A stretch of DNA of 64,000 nt from Pseudomonas sp. S35 (GTDB lineage: Bacteria > Pseudomonadota > Gammaproteobacteria > Pseudomonadales > Pseudomonadaceae): NCBI RefSeq assembly GCF_009866765.1, contig NZ_CP019431.1, positions 3,534,001 to 3,598,000 on the forward strand. Direction: 5' to 3'. This document shows positions 47,336-54,708 of this stretch, piece by piece. Under the pieces are notes generated by a model. That model was not told where the DNA came from, did no database searches, and was given only the letters and a program-made list of their open reading frames with translations. The position numbers were made by a program, and so were the translations under genes. Within the stretch, counting starts at the first letter, position 1. Each line of letters opens with the position of its first letter.

Positions 47336-48817
47336 ATGACCCAGCAAAACCTGTTCCTCGGCATCGACTGCGGCACCCAAGGCACCAAGGCCATCGTCCT
47401 CGACGCGTCCAGTGGCAAGGTGCTGGGCCTGGGCGCCGCCGCTCACACGTTGCTCAGCGGTGCCAACGGTCGCCGCGAGCAGCACACCCAGGAATGGCTG
47501 GACGCCTTTACCGAAGCCACCCACCGCGCCCTGCAACAGGCCGGCGTGGACGGCCAGGACATCCTCGGCATCGGCGTTTCCGGCCAGCAGCACGGCCTGG
47601 TCTTGCTCGATGACAGAGGCCAGGTATTGCGCCCGGCCAAGCTCTGGTGCGACACCGAAACTGCCCCGGAAAACGACCGGCTGTCGCAGCACCTGGGCGG
47701 CGAAAGCGGCTCGCTGGAGCGCCTGGGCGTGGCCATCGCGCCGGGCTACACCGTGTCCAAGCTGCTCTGGACCCGCGAACAGCACCCGGACATCTTCAAG
47801 CAAATCGCCCATGTGCTGCTGCCCCACGACTACCTCAACTACTGGCTGACCGGCCGCGCCGTCGCCGAATACGGCGACGCCTCCGGCACCGGCTATTTCA
47901 ACGTGCGCCGCCGTGAATGGGACGTGGCGTTGCTCCAGCACATCGACCCCAGCGGTCGCCTGGAAAAAGCTTTGCCGCAACTGATCGAAGCCGACCAAGC
48001 GGTGGGCACCATCCTGCCGGCCATCGCCGAACGCCTGGGCATCAACCCCAATGCCATCGTCGCCAGCGGCGGCGGCGACAACATGATGGGCGCCATCGGC
48101 ACCGGAAATATCGCCCCTGGCGTGATCACCATGAGCCTGGGCTCATCGGGTACCGTCTACGCGTTTTCGGACCAGCCCAACGTCAGCCCGCAAGCCTCGG
48201 TGGCGACGTTCTGTTCCTCCAGCGGCGGCTGGCTGCCGTTGATCTGCACCATGAACCTGACCAACGCCACCGGGGTGGTCCGCGAGTTGTTCGAGCTGGA
48301 CCTGAACGCCTTCAACGCCCTTGTCGAGCAGGCCCCGATTGGCGCCGACGGGGTGAGCATGCTGCCGTTCCTGAACGGCGAACGCGTGCCTGCCCTGCCC
48401 CACGCCACCGGCAGCGTGCACGGCTTGACCATGACCAACCTGACCCGCGCCAACCTATGCCGCGCCGTGGTCGAAGGCACCACCTTCGGCCTGCGTTACG
48501 GCCTGGACCTGCTGCGCCAGACCGGCCTGCAGAGCCAGAGTATCCGGCTGATCGGTGGCGGCTCGAAAAGCCCGGTGTGGCGGCAGATGGTCGCCGACAT
48601 CATGAACACCGAAGTGATCTGCACCGAACAAAGCGAAGCCGCTGCCCTGGGCGCGGCGATCCAGGCGGCGTGGAGCCAGTCCGGCGAGTCCCTGGCCAGC
48701 CTGTGCGACAAATGCGTCAGCGTCGACCCGGCCAGCCGTACCCTGCCGGTGGCGGCCAGTGTCAGCGCCTATCAACAGGCGTACGAACGTTATCAACAGC
48801 TAGCGGCAACCCTTTAA
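47336..48817 (+). CDS. mtlY: Xylulokinase
   Basis: A 493-residue FGGY-family carbohydrate kinase. The N-terminal FLGIDCGTQGTKAIVLD is the phosphate-1 loop; GVSGQQHGLVLLD, the substrate-binding PAKLWCDTET and the C-terminal IRLIGGGSKSPVWRQMVADI complete the family. It phosphorylates D-xylulose formed from arabitol by MtlD, as described for the P. fluorescens mtl operon. ATG 47336 gives MTQQNLFLGIDCG; an earlier in-frame ATG would read through the REP and is unlikely. Confidence 0.94.
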   Translation: MTQQNLFLGIDCGTQGTKAIVLDASSGKVLGLGAAAHTLLSGANGRREQHTQEWLDAFTEATHRALQQAGVDGQDILGIGVSGQQHGLVLLDDRGQVLRPAKLWCDTETAPENDRLSQHLGGESGSLERLGVAIAPGYTVSKLLWTREQHPDIFKQIAHVLLPHDYLNYWLTGRAVAEYGDASGTGYFNVRRREWDVALLQHIDPSGRLEKALPQLIEADQAVGTILPAIAERLGINPNAIVASGGGDNMMGAIGTGNIAPGVITMSLGSSGTVYAFSDQPNVSPQASVATFCSSSGGWLPLICTMNLTNATGVVRELFELDLNAFNALVEQAPIGADGVSMLPFLNGERVPALPHATGSVHGLTMTNLTRANLCRAVVEGTTFGLRYGLDLLRQTGLQSQSIRLIGGGSKSPVWRQMVADIMNTEVICTEQSEAAALGAAIQAAWSQSGESLASLCDKCVSVDPASRTLPVAASVSAYQQAYERYQQLAATL

Positions 48818-48829
48818 GAGCGAACGACT

Positions 48830-49768
48830 ATGTATCTGGTGTGTGGTGAAGCGCTGTTCGATTTTTTCAGCGAGGAAGATGCCAGCGGGCTGGCGTCCAA
48901 GGTCAACTACCAGTCGATTGCCGGCGGTTCGCCGTTCAACGTCGCGGTGGGCTTGCGCCGCTTGGGTATCGAGGCCGGGCTGTTCGGCGGGGTGTCCACC
49001 GACTTCCTCGGCCGTCGCTTGGTGCAAGTGCTTCAGGATGAAGGCGTGAGCCAGCAGTTTTTGCTGGAATTCGCCGCGCCGACCACCCTGGCGATGGTTG
49101 CCGTGGGTGCCAACGGCTCGCCGCAATACAGCTTTCGTGGCGAAGGCTGCGCCGACCGGCAACTGCAAGTCGCGCACCTGCCGGTGCTGGGCGATGACGT
49201 GCGTGGGCTGCATATCGGCTCGTTCTCGCTGGTGGTGCAGCCGATTGGCGACACGCTGCTGGCCCTGGTCCAGCGCGAAAGCGGCCGGCGCCTGATCAGC
49301 CTCGACCCCAATGTACGCCTGAACCCGCAGCCGGATATCCAGGTGTGGCGCGACCGTATCGCCGAACTGGTCAAACATGCCGACCTGATCAAGGTCAGCG
49401 ATGAAGACCTGCACCTGCTCTACCCCGACCAAGCCCCCGAAAGCGTGCTGCAAGGCTGGCTGCAGCACCGTTGCCAACTGGTGTTCCTGACCCGTGGCGG
49501 CGACGGCGCCAGTGTCTTCAGCCGCCAGCATGGCACCTGGTCGCAACCGGCGATCAACATCGTGATGGCTGACACAGTAGGCGCCGGCGATACCTTCCAG
49601 GCCGCGTTGATTGCCTGGTTGACCGAGCACCAACTGGATTCGGTCGACGGCCTGCAACGCCTTAGCCGTGCGCAGATCGACGCCATGCTCGGCTTCGCGA
49701 TTCGCGCTGCGGCCTTGACCTGCACCAAGACCGGCCCCGACCTGCCCTATCGCCAGCAACTGGGCTGA
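48830..49768 (+). CDS. mtlZ: Fructokinase (PfkB family)
   Basis: A 312-residue ribokinase-family sugar kinase that phosphorylates fructose produced from mannitol by MtlD. The PfkB signatures are present: AGGSPFNVAVGLRRLG near residue 32 and DTVGAGDTFQAALIAW near 248, with the catalytic Asp in AGDTF. The last gene of the operon, 12 bp after mtlY. Together the operon imports polyols, oxidises them and phosphorylates the ketose. Confidence 0.94.
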   Translation: MYLVCGEALFDFFSEEDASGLASKVNYQSIAGGSPFNVAVGLRRLGIEAGLFGGVSTDFLGRRLVQVLQDEGVSQQFLLEFAAPTTLAMVAVGANGSPQYSFRGEGCADRQLQVAHLPVLGDDVRGLHIGSFSLVVQPIGDTLLALVQRESGRRLISLDPNVRLNPQPDIQVWRDRIAELVKHADLIKVSDEDLHLLYPDQAPESVLQGWLQHRCQLVFLTRGGDGASVFSRQHGTWSQPAINIVMADTVGAGDTFQAALIAWLTEHQLDSVDGLQRLSRAQIDAMLGFAIRAAALTCTKTGPDLPYRQQLG

Positions 49769-49868
49769 ACGCCCGGTTTCATGAAGGTTTTGTCAGCCAG
49801 GGGCTGATTAATCGACGGTTAATCGCGCAAGCCGACAGTCAAGTCGAACCCACTTGCGGAGTACCCTC

Positions 49869-50126
49869 ATGAACATTCGTACGTTAGTGTTTGGCGGCGC
49901 GCTGGCCCTGGCAGCCGCCTCGGGCCTGGCCCACGCCGACGGCCAGAAACCGGTGCCGTACCAGTACGGCATGCCGTTGAACATCAAGCATGTGATCGCC
50001 ATGAACGAAGCGCCGACCGATGACTGCAAGGTCATCGACGCCGATATCAAGTTCGTGGACAAGGCCGGCAAGGTCGAAGATGTGGGCTATCGCAAGCTGT
50101 CGGATGCATGCAGCTTGCAGAATTGA
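49869..50126 (+). CDS. DUF2790 exported small protein
   Basis: An 85-residue protein with a signal peptide (LVFGGALALAAASGLAHA) and a DUF2790 domain: VPYQYGMPLNIKHVIAMNE, DDCKVIDADIKFVD and VEDVGYRKLSDAC. DUF2790 proteins are small periplasmic Pseudomonas proteins of unknown role, sometimes copper-responsive. Two cysteines could form a disulfide. ATG 49869 follows GGAGTACCCTC. Confidence 0.9.
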   Translation: MNIRTLVFGGALALAAASGLAHADGQKPVPYQYGMPLNIKHVIAMNEAPTDDCKVIDADIKFVDKAGKVEDVGYRKLSDACSLQN

Positions 50127-50144
50127 GCCTTGCGACGCTATGCA

Positions 50145-50182
50145 GCAAGCCCGCGTAAATAAGCGTATTGTCGCGGGCTTGC
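50145..50182. terminator. Strong inverted repeat after the DUF2790 gene
   Basis: GCAAGCCCGCG and CGCGGGCTTGC form a perfect 11 bp stem with a 16-base loop. There is no T-run, so it may be a REP-like or factor-dependent terminator rather than a classical one. Confidence 0.5.
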
Positions 50183-50204
50183 CTTAAGGTCGAAAGGAAT
50201 CGCC

Positions 50205-50603
50205 ATGCCGTTGAGTTTCCGCACCCTCGCCACCTTCACCGCGCTGCTGTGCCTGGCCCTCGCACTGATCTGGGGATTACGCCCCGAACTGCTGCTGGAT
50301 ATGTGGGGGGTCGTCTATACCGATGCTGCAGGCCTGGTCGCCCGCCGCAACGCCGCGCTCTTCCTGGCCATCAGCATCATGTTCTACCGGGCCCGCCATG
50401 CCCCGCCGTCGCCGACACGTAGCGCCATCACCAGTGGCTTTGCCATCGGCTGCGCGTTGATGGCCCTGCTGGGGCTCGGTGAGTGGGCCAGTGGCAATAC
50501 CGGGCCAGGGATCCTCTTGGCCGTGGCCACGGAGACCGTACTGAGCCTGGCGTTTATCCAGGCCCATAGGTCTTCGGTGACTCAGCCTCAGCCGTCTGCC
50601 TAG
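50205..50603 (+). CDS. Small membrane protein of unknown function
   Basis: A 132-residue protein with four predicted hydrophobic helices: TLATFTALLCLALALIWGL, ARRNAALFLAISIMFYRAR, AITSGFAIGCALMALLGLG and GILLAVATETVLSLAFIQAH. No motif gives a function. GGAATCGCC upstream supports ATG 50205. It converges on the DUF1652 gene with a 4 bp overlap. Confidence 0.7.
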   Translation: MPLSFRTLATFTALLCLALALIWGLRPELLLDMWGVVYTDAAGLVARRNAALFLAISIMFYRARHAPPSPTRSAITSGFAIGCALMALLGLGEWASGNTGPGILLAVATETVLSLAFIQAHRSSVTQPQPSA

Positions 50604-50869
50604 TAAAAGGCTCGTCCTCCCGCGCGTTGCTGGGCGGGGGCATGGCTGTGTTTAAGGTCTTCACGCAACCCCGTGATCAGGTTGCAAATCGCTCGACTGC
50701 TGTCGAGTTTCACCGCGTTGATGCCTTTGACTTCCAGGTCCACCCGGTCACGATCATGTTCGTCATAGACCTTGATCGTCAGCGAGGCATCTTCGGCTTT
50801 GGTGCATTCGCACCGTTGGGGCAGGAAACTTCCTTCAATAATGCTGCGTAGCTCTAGTTCCGAAAGCAT
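50600..50869 (-). CDS. DUF1652 protein
   Basis: An 89-residue cytoplasmic protein starting MLSELELRSIIEGSFLPQRC, with DASLTIKVYDEHDRDRVDLEV and SSRAICNLITGLREDL, matching the Pseudomonas DUF1652 family of unknown function. The start at 50869 has GGAGAGG seven bases upstream; a longer N-terminus is less likely. The C-terminal tail is basic and Ala/Gly-rich. Confidence 0.88.
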   Translation of the reverse strand: MLSELELRSIIEGSFLPQRCECTKAEDASLTIKVYDEHDRDRVDLEVKGINAVKLDSSRAICNLITGLREDLKHSHAPAQQRAGGRAFY

Positions 50870-51083
50870 GGTCAACCTCTCCTTTTTTGAGACTGCCAAC
50901 AGATTTTTTATGGGTCATGCAGGCGATTTCCAGCCGTGGAAGACGCCTTCAAACATCAAGCGTACTCGGCAAAATCCGCTTGTGTTGTAACCTTTCTTCA
51001 TAAAAACCGTACAACTTTATATAACTTAAACAGCTCAGCGGCGTGCGCGTTTATATCATCGCCGAACAGCCTCGATTAAACGT

Positions 51084-52115
51084 TTAACCCTGCACTTCAT
51101 GTGCGTATGCAGTTACTCGTTCCGCAACATGTCGCAAACTATCGAAGTTGATATTCGCCCCTGAATTAACCGCCACCAACGTCTGCCCCTGCACACCACG
51201 CTCGGCCACGTACTTGCGAATGCCCGCCACCGCCAACGCGCCGGACGGTTCCGTGATGGAGCGGGTATCGTCGTAGATCAGCTTGATGGCGCTGCACAGT
51301 TCATCGTTGCTCACGGTGATGACCTCATCTACCCAGTCGCGGCAGATGTCAAAACCATGGGCGCCGACCTGCGCGACCGCCGTGCCATCGGCAAAGCCGT
51401 CGACGCTGGGCAACACCACCCGCTCACCGGCGCGCAGTGCAGCCAGCAGGCAACTGGAACCTGCAGGCTCCACACCGATGATGCGCACCTCGGGCCGCAG
51501 GTATTTGACATAGGCCGCAATGCCGGCGATCAGGCCGCCGCCGCCCACCGGCACGAAGATCGCGTCCAGTGGGCCCTGTTGCTGGCGCAGGATTTCCATG
51601 GCCACGGTGCCCTGCCCGGCGATCACGTCCGGATCATCGAAGGGTGAAACGAAGGTGCAGCCGGACGTCTCGGCCAGTAGCAACGCGTGGGCCAGAGCAA
51701 ACGGGAAACTCTCGCCGTGCAACACCGCTTCGGCGCCTCGGGAACGCACGCCCAGCACCTTCAACTGCGGCGTACTGCACGGCATGACAATACGCGCCTT
51801 GATGCCCAACTCCCGCGCCGCCAGCGCCACGCCTTGGGCGTGATTACCCGCCGAGGCTGTCACCACGCCACGTGCTTTCTGCGCATCGGTGAGCTGCACC
51901 AACTTGTTGTAGGCACCACGAATTTTGAAGGAAAAGGTCGGTTGCAAGTCTTCGCGCTTGAGCAGCACGCAGTTGCCGAGCAAGGTCGACAGCGCCGGCG
52001 CCGCTTGCAACGGCGTGCACACCGCCAGGTCATAGACCGGCGCGGCGAGGATCTTTTTCACGTACCGCGCAAGCAGTTCCGTGTCGCGGGGGTGGCGGGC
52101 GGTGCAGCTGCTCAT
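51084..52115 (-). CDS. Threonine dehydratase-like PLP enzyme without ACT domain
   Basis: A 343-residue fold-type II PLP enzyme. The cofactor lysine lies in SFKIRGAYNKL, the asparagine motif in SAGNHAQGVALAA and the phosphate-binding glycine loop in PVGGGGLIAGIAAYVK. It should deaminate threonine (or serine) to 2-oxobutyrate (or pyruvate). It lacks the C-terminal ACT-like regulatory domain of biosynthetic IlvA (~500 residues), so it is not feedback-inhibited by that route. Instead the 5' leader carries an Ile-codon leader peptide and attenuator (52164-52266), suggesting synthesis rises when charged tRNA-Ile falls. ATG 52115 follows AGGAGA. Confidence 0.9.
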   Translation of the reverse strand: MSSCTARHPRDTELLARYVKKILAAPVYDLAVCTPLQAAPALSTLLGNCVLLKREDLQPTFSFKIRGAYNKLVQLTDAQKARGVVTASAGNHAQGVALAARELGIKARIVMPCSTPQLKVLGVRSRGAEAVLHGESFPFALAHALLLAETSGCTFVSPFDDPDVIAGQGTVAMEILRQQQGPLDAIFVPVGGGGLIAGIAAYVKYLRPEVRIIGVEPAGSSCLLAALRAGERVVLPSVDGFADGTAVAQVGAHGFDICRDWVDEVITVSNDELCSAIKLIYDDTRSITEPSGALAVAGIRKYVAERGVQGQTLVAVNSGANINFDSLRHVAERVTAYAHEVQG

Positions 52116-52162
52116 CGGTGTCTCCTGGCTTTTTTGTTGATGGCCCTGGAGACGGAAAAACA

Positions 52163-52185
52163 AAACCCGCCTCTAGGGCGGGTTT
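52163..52185 (-). terminator. Attenuator terminator ahead of the dehydratase gene
   Basis: On the minus strand AAACCCGCC and GGCGGGTTT form a perfect 9 bp stem with a 5-base loop, followed by TTTTGTTTTT. It lies 48 bases before the dehydratase start codon, so it terminates the leader transcript unless prevented. Confidence 0.92.
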
Positions 52186-52200
52186 GGGTGCAGCCGAGCG

Positions 52201-52266
52201 CTATCCCGCCAAATGAGGAATGGCGGTAATAATGCTTGGCTGGCGACGAAAGGTTTGAAATCTCAT
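52201..52266 (-). CDS. Leader peptide with Ile codons (attenuation control)
   Basis: A 21-codon frame starting at ATG 52266 and ending at TAG 52201. It contains the cluster SIITAI, encoded as AGC ATT ATT ACC GCC ATT: three Ile and one Thr codon in six. Around it four segments can pair alternately. ACCGCC (52222-52227) pairs with GGCGGG (52205-52210); that GGCGGG can instead pair with CCCGCC (52177-52182); and CCCGCC forms the terminator with 52166-52171. A ribosome stalled on the Ile codons would cover segment 1 and favour the antiterminator. No clear Shine-Dalgarno precedes the ATG, which is the main weakness. Confidence 0.75.
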   Translation of the reverse strand: MRFQTFRRQPSIITAIPHLAG

Positions 52267-52339
52267 GTCACGAAATTAACCGGCGCCTACCGGGCAAGTC
52301 AATGGCCAAGCGCCATTTAGCCACAGGGGGTTTACGTGC

Positions 52340-52369
52340 GATATACGAAACATATACGATTTGTATATC
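52340..52369. promoter_or_regulatory. Candidate operator of the ParD-like/map operon
   Basis: GATATAC (52340-52346) and GTATATC (52363-52369) are perfect inverted repeats with a further CATATACG between them. This AT-rich cluster lies 20-50 bp before the ParD-like start, where an autoregulatory operator and promoter would be expected. Confidence 0.45.
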
Positions 52370-52389
52370 AACCTGACACAGTGAACCCC

Positions 52390-52590
52390 ATGGGCATCGT
52401 CAAGATCACCGACCAACTGCACGAACAACTGCGCCTGGCCAGCGCCGCGATGGACCGTTCCATCAACGCCCAGGCCGAGTTCTGGATCAAGATCGGCCTG
52501 CTCGCCGAACTCAATCCGAACCTGCCCTACAACGATCTGATCAACAAACTGTTGCTGGATAAACCCGACCTGATCCGGGGGCGCACCTGA
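52390..52590 (+). CDS. ParD-like antitoxin-family protein
   Basis: A 66-residue protein of the ParD-like type: GIVKITDQLHEQLRLASAAM followed by DRSINAQAEFWIKIGLLAEL, the ribbon-helix-helix layout with an AQAEFW helix. No ParE-type toxin gene is adjacent. Its stop overlaps the start of map by one base (TGATG), so the two are translated together. The start at ATG 52390 is chosen because the family begins near MGIVKI; an upstream GTG at 52336 would place the likely operator inside the gene. Confidence 0.75.
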   Translation: MGIVKITDQLHEQLRLASAAMDRSINAQAEFWIKIGLLAELNPNLPYNDLINKLLLDKPDLIRGRT

Positions 52591-53372
52591 TGATCAAGAC
52601 CGCCGCCCAACTGGCTGTGATGCGCGAATCCGGACGCCTGCTGGCCCAGGTATTCAGCCTGCTCGACGGCTTTGTCGCCGCCGGCCGCTCCACCCTGGAA
52701 CTGGACGCCGCCGTCGAGGCCTTCATCCGCAACGACCTCAAAGCCCGCCCGGCCAGCCTTGGACAATACGACTACCCGTTCTCGATCAACACTTCGATCA
52801 ACGAGGTGGTGTGCCACGGCATGCCCAGCGCCAAAGACATTCTCAAGGATGGCGACATCGTCAACATCGACATCACCCTGGAAAAAGGCGGCTACATCGC
52901 CGACGCCAGCAAGATGTACATGATCGGCACCGTCGCGCCCAAGGCCCGGCGCCTGGTGGAGATGACCTTCGAAGCGATGTGGGCCGGCATTCGCCAGGTC
53001 AAGCCTGGCGCGCGCCTGGGTGATATTGGCCACGCAATCCAAAGCCACGCCCAGGCCAACGGCTACAGCGTGGTGCGTGAATACTGCGGCCACGGCATCG
53101 GCAAGCAGATGCACGAAGAACCGCAGATCCTGCACTTCGGCCGCCCTGGCACCGGCCTGGAGTTGCGCGAAGGCATGGTGTTTACCATCGAGCCGATGCT
53201 CAACCAGGGCGGCGCCAAGGTGCGCAGCCTCAAGGATGGCTGGACCGTGGTGACCAAGGACAACAGCCTCTCGGCGCAGTGGGAACACACCGTGGCGGTG
53301 ACGGCGGACGGGTTTGAGGTGTTGACCTTGCAGACCAACACCTGCCCCCCCGGAGTCAAGCCACCTGCTTGA
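52590..53372 (+). CDS. map: Methionine aminopeptidase, type I
   Basis: A 260-residue metalloaminopeptidase that removes N-terminal methionine. All five metal ligands are present: Asp94 (NIDITLEKG), Asp105 (YIADASKMY), His168 (YCGHGIG), Glu201 (TIEPML) and Glu232 (QWEHT); His76 in VVCHGMP also fits the active site. It is translationally coupled to a ParD-like gene, unlike the main map gene next to rpsB, so it is probably a second, accessory copy. The 3' end overlaps the convergent sfnG gene by 17 bp. Confidence 0.95.
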   Translation: MIKTAAQLAVMRESGRLLAQVFSLLDGFVAAGRSTLELDAAVEAFIRNDLKARPASLGQYDYPFSINTSINEVVCHGMPSAKDILKDGDIVNIDITLEKGGYIADASKMYMIGTVAPKARRLVEMTFEAMWAGIRQVKPGARLGDIGHAIQSHAQANGYSVVREYCGHGIGKQMHEEPQILHFGRPGTGLELREGMVFTIEPMLNQGGAKVRSLKDGWTVVTKDNSLSAQWEHTVAVTADGFEVLTLQTNTCPPGVKPPA

Positions 53373-54441
53373 CCTGAGCCTTGGCTTCCAACTCACGCAC
53401 CAACGGCAACACGCGCTTGCCGAAATACTCCACCTCTTCCTGGAAGTGCAGGAAACCGGCCAGCACCAGATCCACACCCACCGCCTTGAGTGCAACGATG
53501 CGCTCGGCGATCTGCTGCGGGGTGCCGATCAGGTTGGTCTTGAAGCCATCGTTGTACTGCACCAGGTCTTCAAAACTCGACTTGGCCCAGTTGCCCTCGC
53601 CTTCCGGTGAAGCCTTGCCGGCCTGCTTGGCCGCATCGCCAAACGCGTTGACCGCTTCCGGGTCGGCCTTGTCGATGATCTCGGCCAGCACGGCGCGGGC
53701 TTCTTCTTCGGTGTCGCGGGCGATTACAAACGCGTTGACGCCGACTTTGACCGAATGGTTGTTCGCCGCCGCCTTGGCACGAATGTCGTCGACCTGGGCC
53801 TTGATACCTTCGGGGGTGTTGCCGTTGGTGAAGTACCAGTCGGAAACCCGCGCCGCCATGTCCCGCGCTGCCCGCGAGCTGCCGCCCTGGAACACTTCCG
53901 GCTGGCCCAGTGGCTTGGGCTTGAGGGTGTAGTTGTTGAAGCGGTAGAAATCGCCCTTGAAGGTGAAATCGTCCTGGGTCCAGATGCCTTTGAGGGCGCG
54001 GATGAACTCTTCGGAGCGACGATAACGCTCGTCGTGCTCCAGCCAATGTTCGCCGATCGCCTGGAATTCGCCCTTGAACCAGCCACTGACGATGTTCACC
54101 GCGATGCGCCCGTTGGTGAGTTGGTCGATGGTCGCCAGTTGCTTGGCCGCCAGCGCCGGCTGCCACGGGCCGGGAAGGATTGCGGCGATGACCTTGAGCG
54201 TCGTTGTTGCCGCCAGCAGCGCATGGCTGAACGCCACGGACTCGTGCTGGTTCTCGGCACCGTAGCCGGCGGTAAAGCGGATCTGGGTCAGGCCATATTC
54301 AAAGCCGGCGGCTTCGGCCAGTTGTGCCAGTTTGCGGTTGTAGTCGATGCCCCAGTCAGTGCGTTGCTCGATCTTGCTGACCACCAGCCCACCGCTGACG
54401 TTGGGCACCCAATAGGCAAATTTCACGGCTTGCTGACTCAT
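53356..54441 (-). CDS. sfnG: Dimethylsulfone monooxygenase
   Basis: A 361-residue flavin-dependent (FMNH2) monooxygenase of the SsuD/luciferase-like fold that converts dimethylsulfone to methanesulfinate, part of sulfur scavenging. The sequence KFAYWVPNVSGGLVVSKIEQ, the GYGAENQHESVAFSHALLAA segment and VSGWFKGEFQAIGEHWLEHD match SfnG closely in length and pattern. It is expected to be sigma-54/SfnR dependent; a near-consensus -24/-12 promoter lies 42 bp upstream. ATG 54441 gives the family start MSQQAVKFAYW. Divergent from an acyl-CoA-dehydrogenase-like partner gene. Confidence 0.93.
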   Translation of the reverse strand: MSQQAVKFAYWVPNVSGGLVVSKIEQRTDWGIDYNRKLAQLAEAAGFEYGLTQIRFTAGYGAENQHESVAFSHALLAATTTLKVIAAILPGPWQPALAAKQLATIDQLTNGRIAVNIVSGWFKGEFQAIGEHWLEHDERYRRSEEFIRALKGIWTQDDFTFKGDFYRFNNYTLKPKPLGQPEVFQGGSSRAARDMAARVSDWYFTNGNTPEGIKAQVDDIRAKAAANNHSVKVGVNAFVIARDTEEEARAVLAEIIDKADPEAVNAFGDAAKQAGKASPEGEGNWAKSSFEDLVQYNDGFKTNLIGTPQQIAERIVALKAVGVDLVLAGFLHFQEEVEYFGKRVLPLVRELEAKAQVKQVA

Positions 54442-54482
54442 CAAACGGTACCTCATGCAAAAGGGATGTACCTGTGCCTTGA

Positions 54483-54497
54483 GCAGCAAGCGTGCCA
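54483..54497 (-). promoter_or_regulatory. Sigma-54 promoter of sfnG
   Basis: On the minus strand TGGCACGCTTGCTGC has GG and GC separated by exactly ten bases, and the -24 part TGGCACG is a perfect consensus. The start codon is 42 bp downstream. Confidence 0.75.
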
Positions 54498-54595
54498 GCA
54501 CAGGGCAAACGCCCACGCGGTAAGCGTTGCGCTCGAAAAGCCGGCCCGATGGGCGTGCAGGCAAATGTCAGGGATTGCGCCGGTTTGTCGGAATG

Positions 54596-54613
54596 CTGTT
54601 GCTGGCGCAACAG
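54596..54613. promoter_or_regulatory. Palindromic upstream activator site between the divergent sulfone genes
   Basis: CTGTTGC-TGGC-GCAACAG is a perfect 7 bp inverted repeat with 4-base spacer. It lies between the two sigma-54 promoters (about 42 bp from one -24 element and 100 bp from the other), where an enhancer-binding protein such as SfnR would bind. Confidence 0.6.
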
Positions 54614-54653
54614 TCAACCCGGCTGCTTCCCCGTAAACATTGGGCCGCGCACC

Positions 54654-54669
54654 CGGCACGAACTGTGCA
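54654..54669 (+). promoter_or_regulatory. Sigma-54 promoter of the acyl-CoA-dehydrogenase-like gene
   Basis: CGGCACGAACTGTGCA has GG (54655-54656) and GC (54667-54668) separated by ten bases. The start codon is at 54709, 40 bp beyond the -12 element. Confidence 0.65.
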
Positions 54670-54708
54670 ATCACCCCTTGCATAGACCACTGCCCCGGAG
54701 CCTTGCCC

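Noticed and set aside
52390..53372. Type II toxin-antitoxin system of ParDE type
   Set aside because: The partner of the ParD-like protein is a methionine aminopeptidase with all metal ligands, not a ParE toxin; kept as an unusual pair instead.
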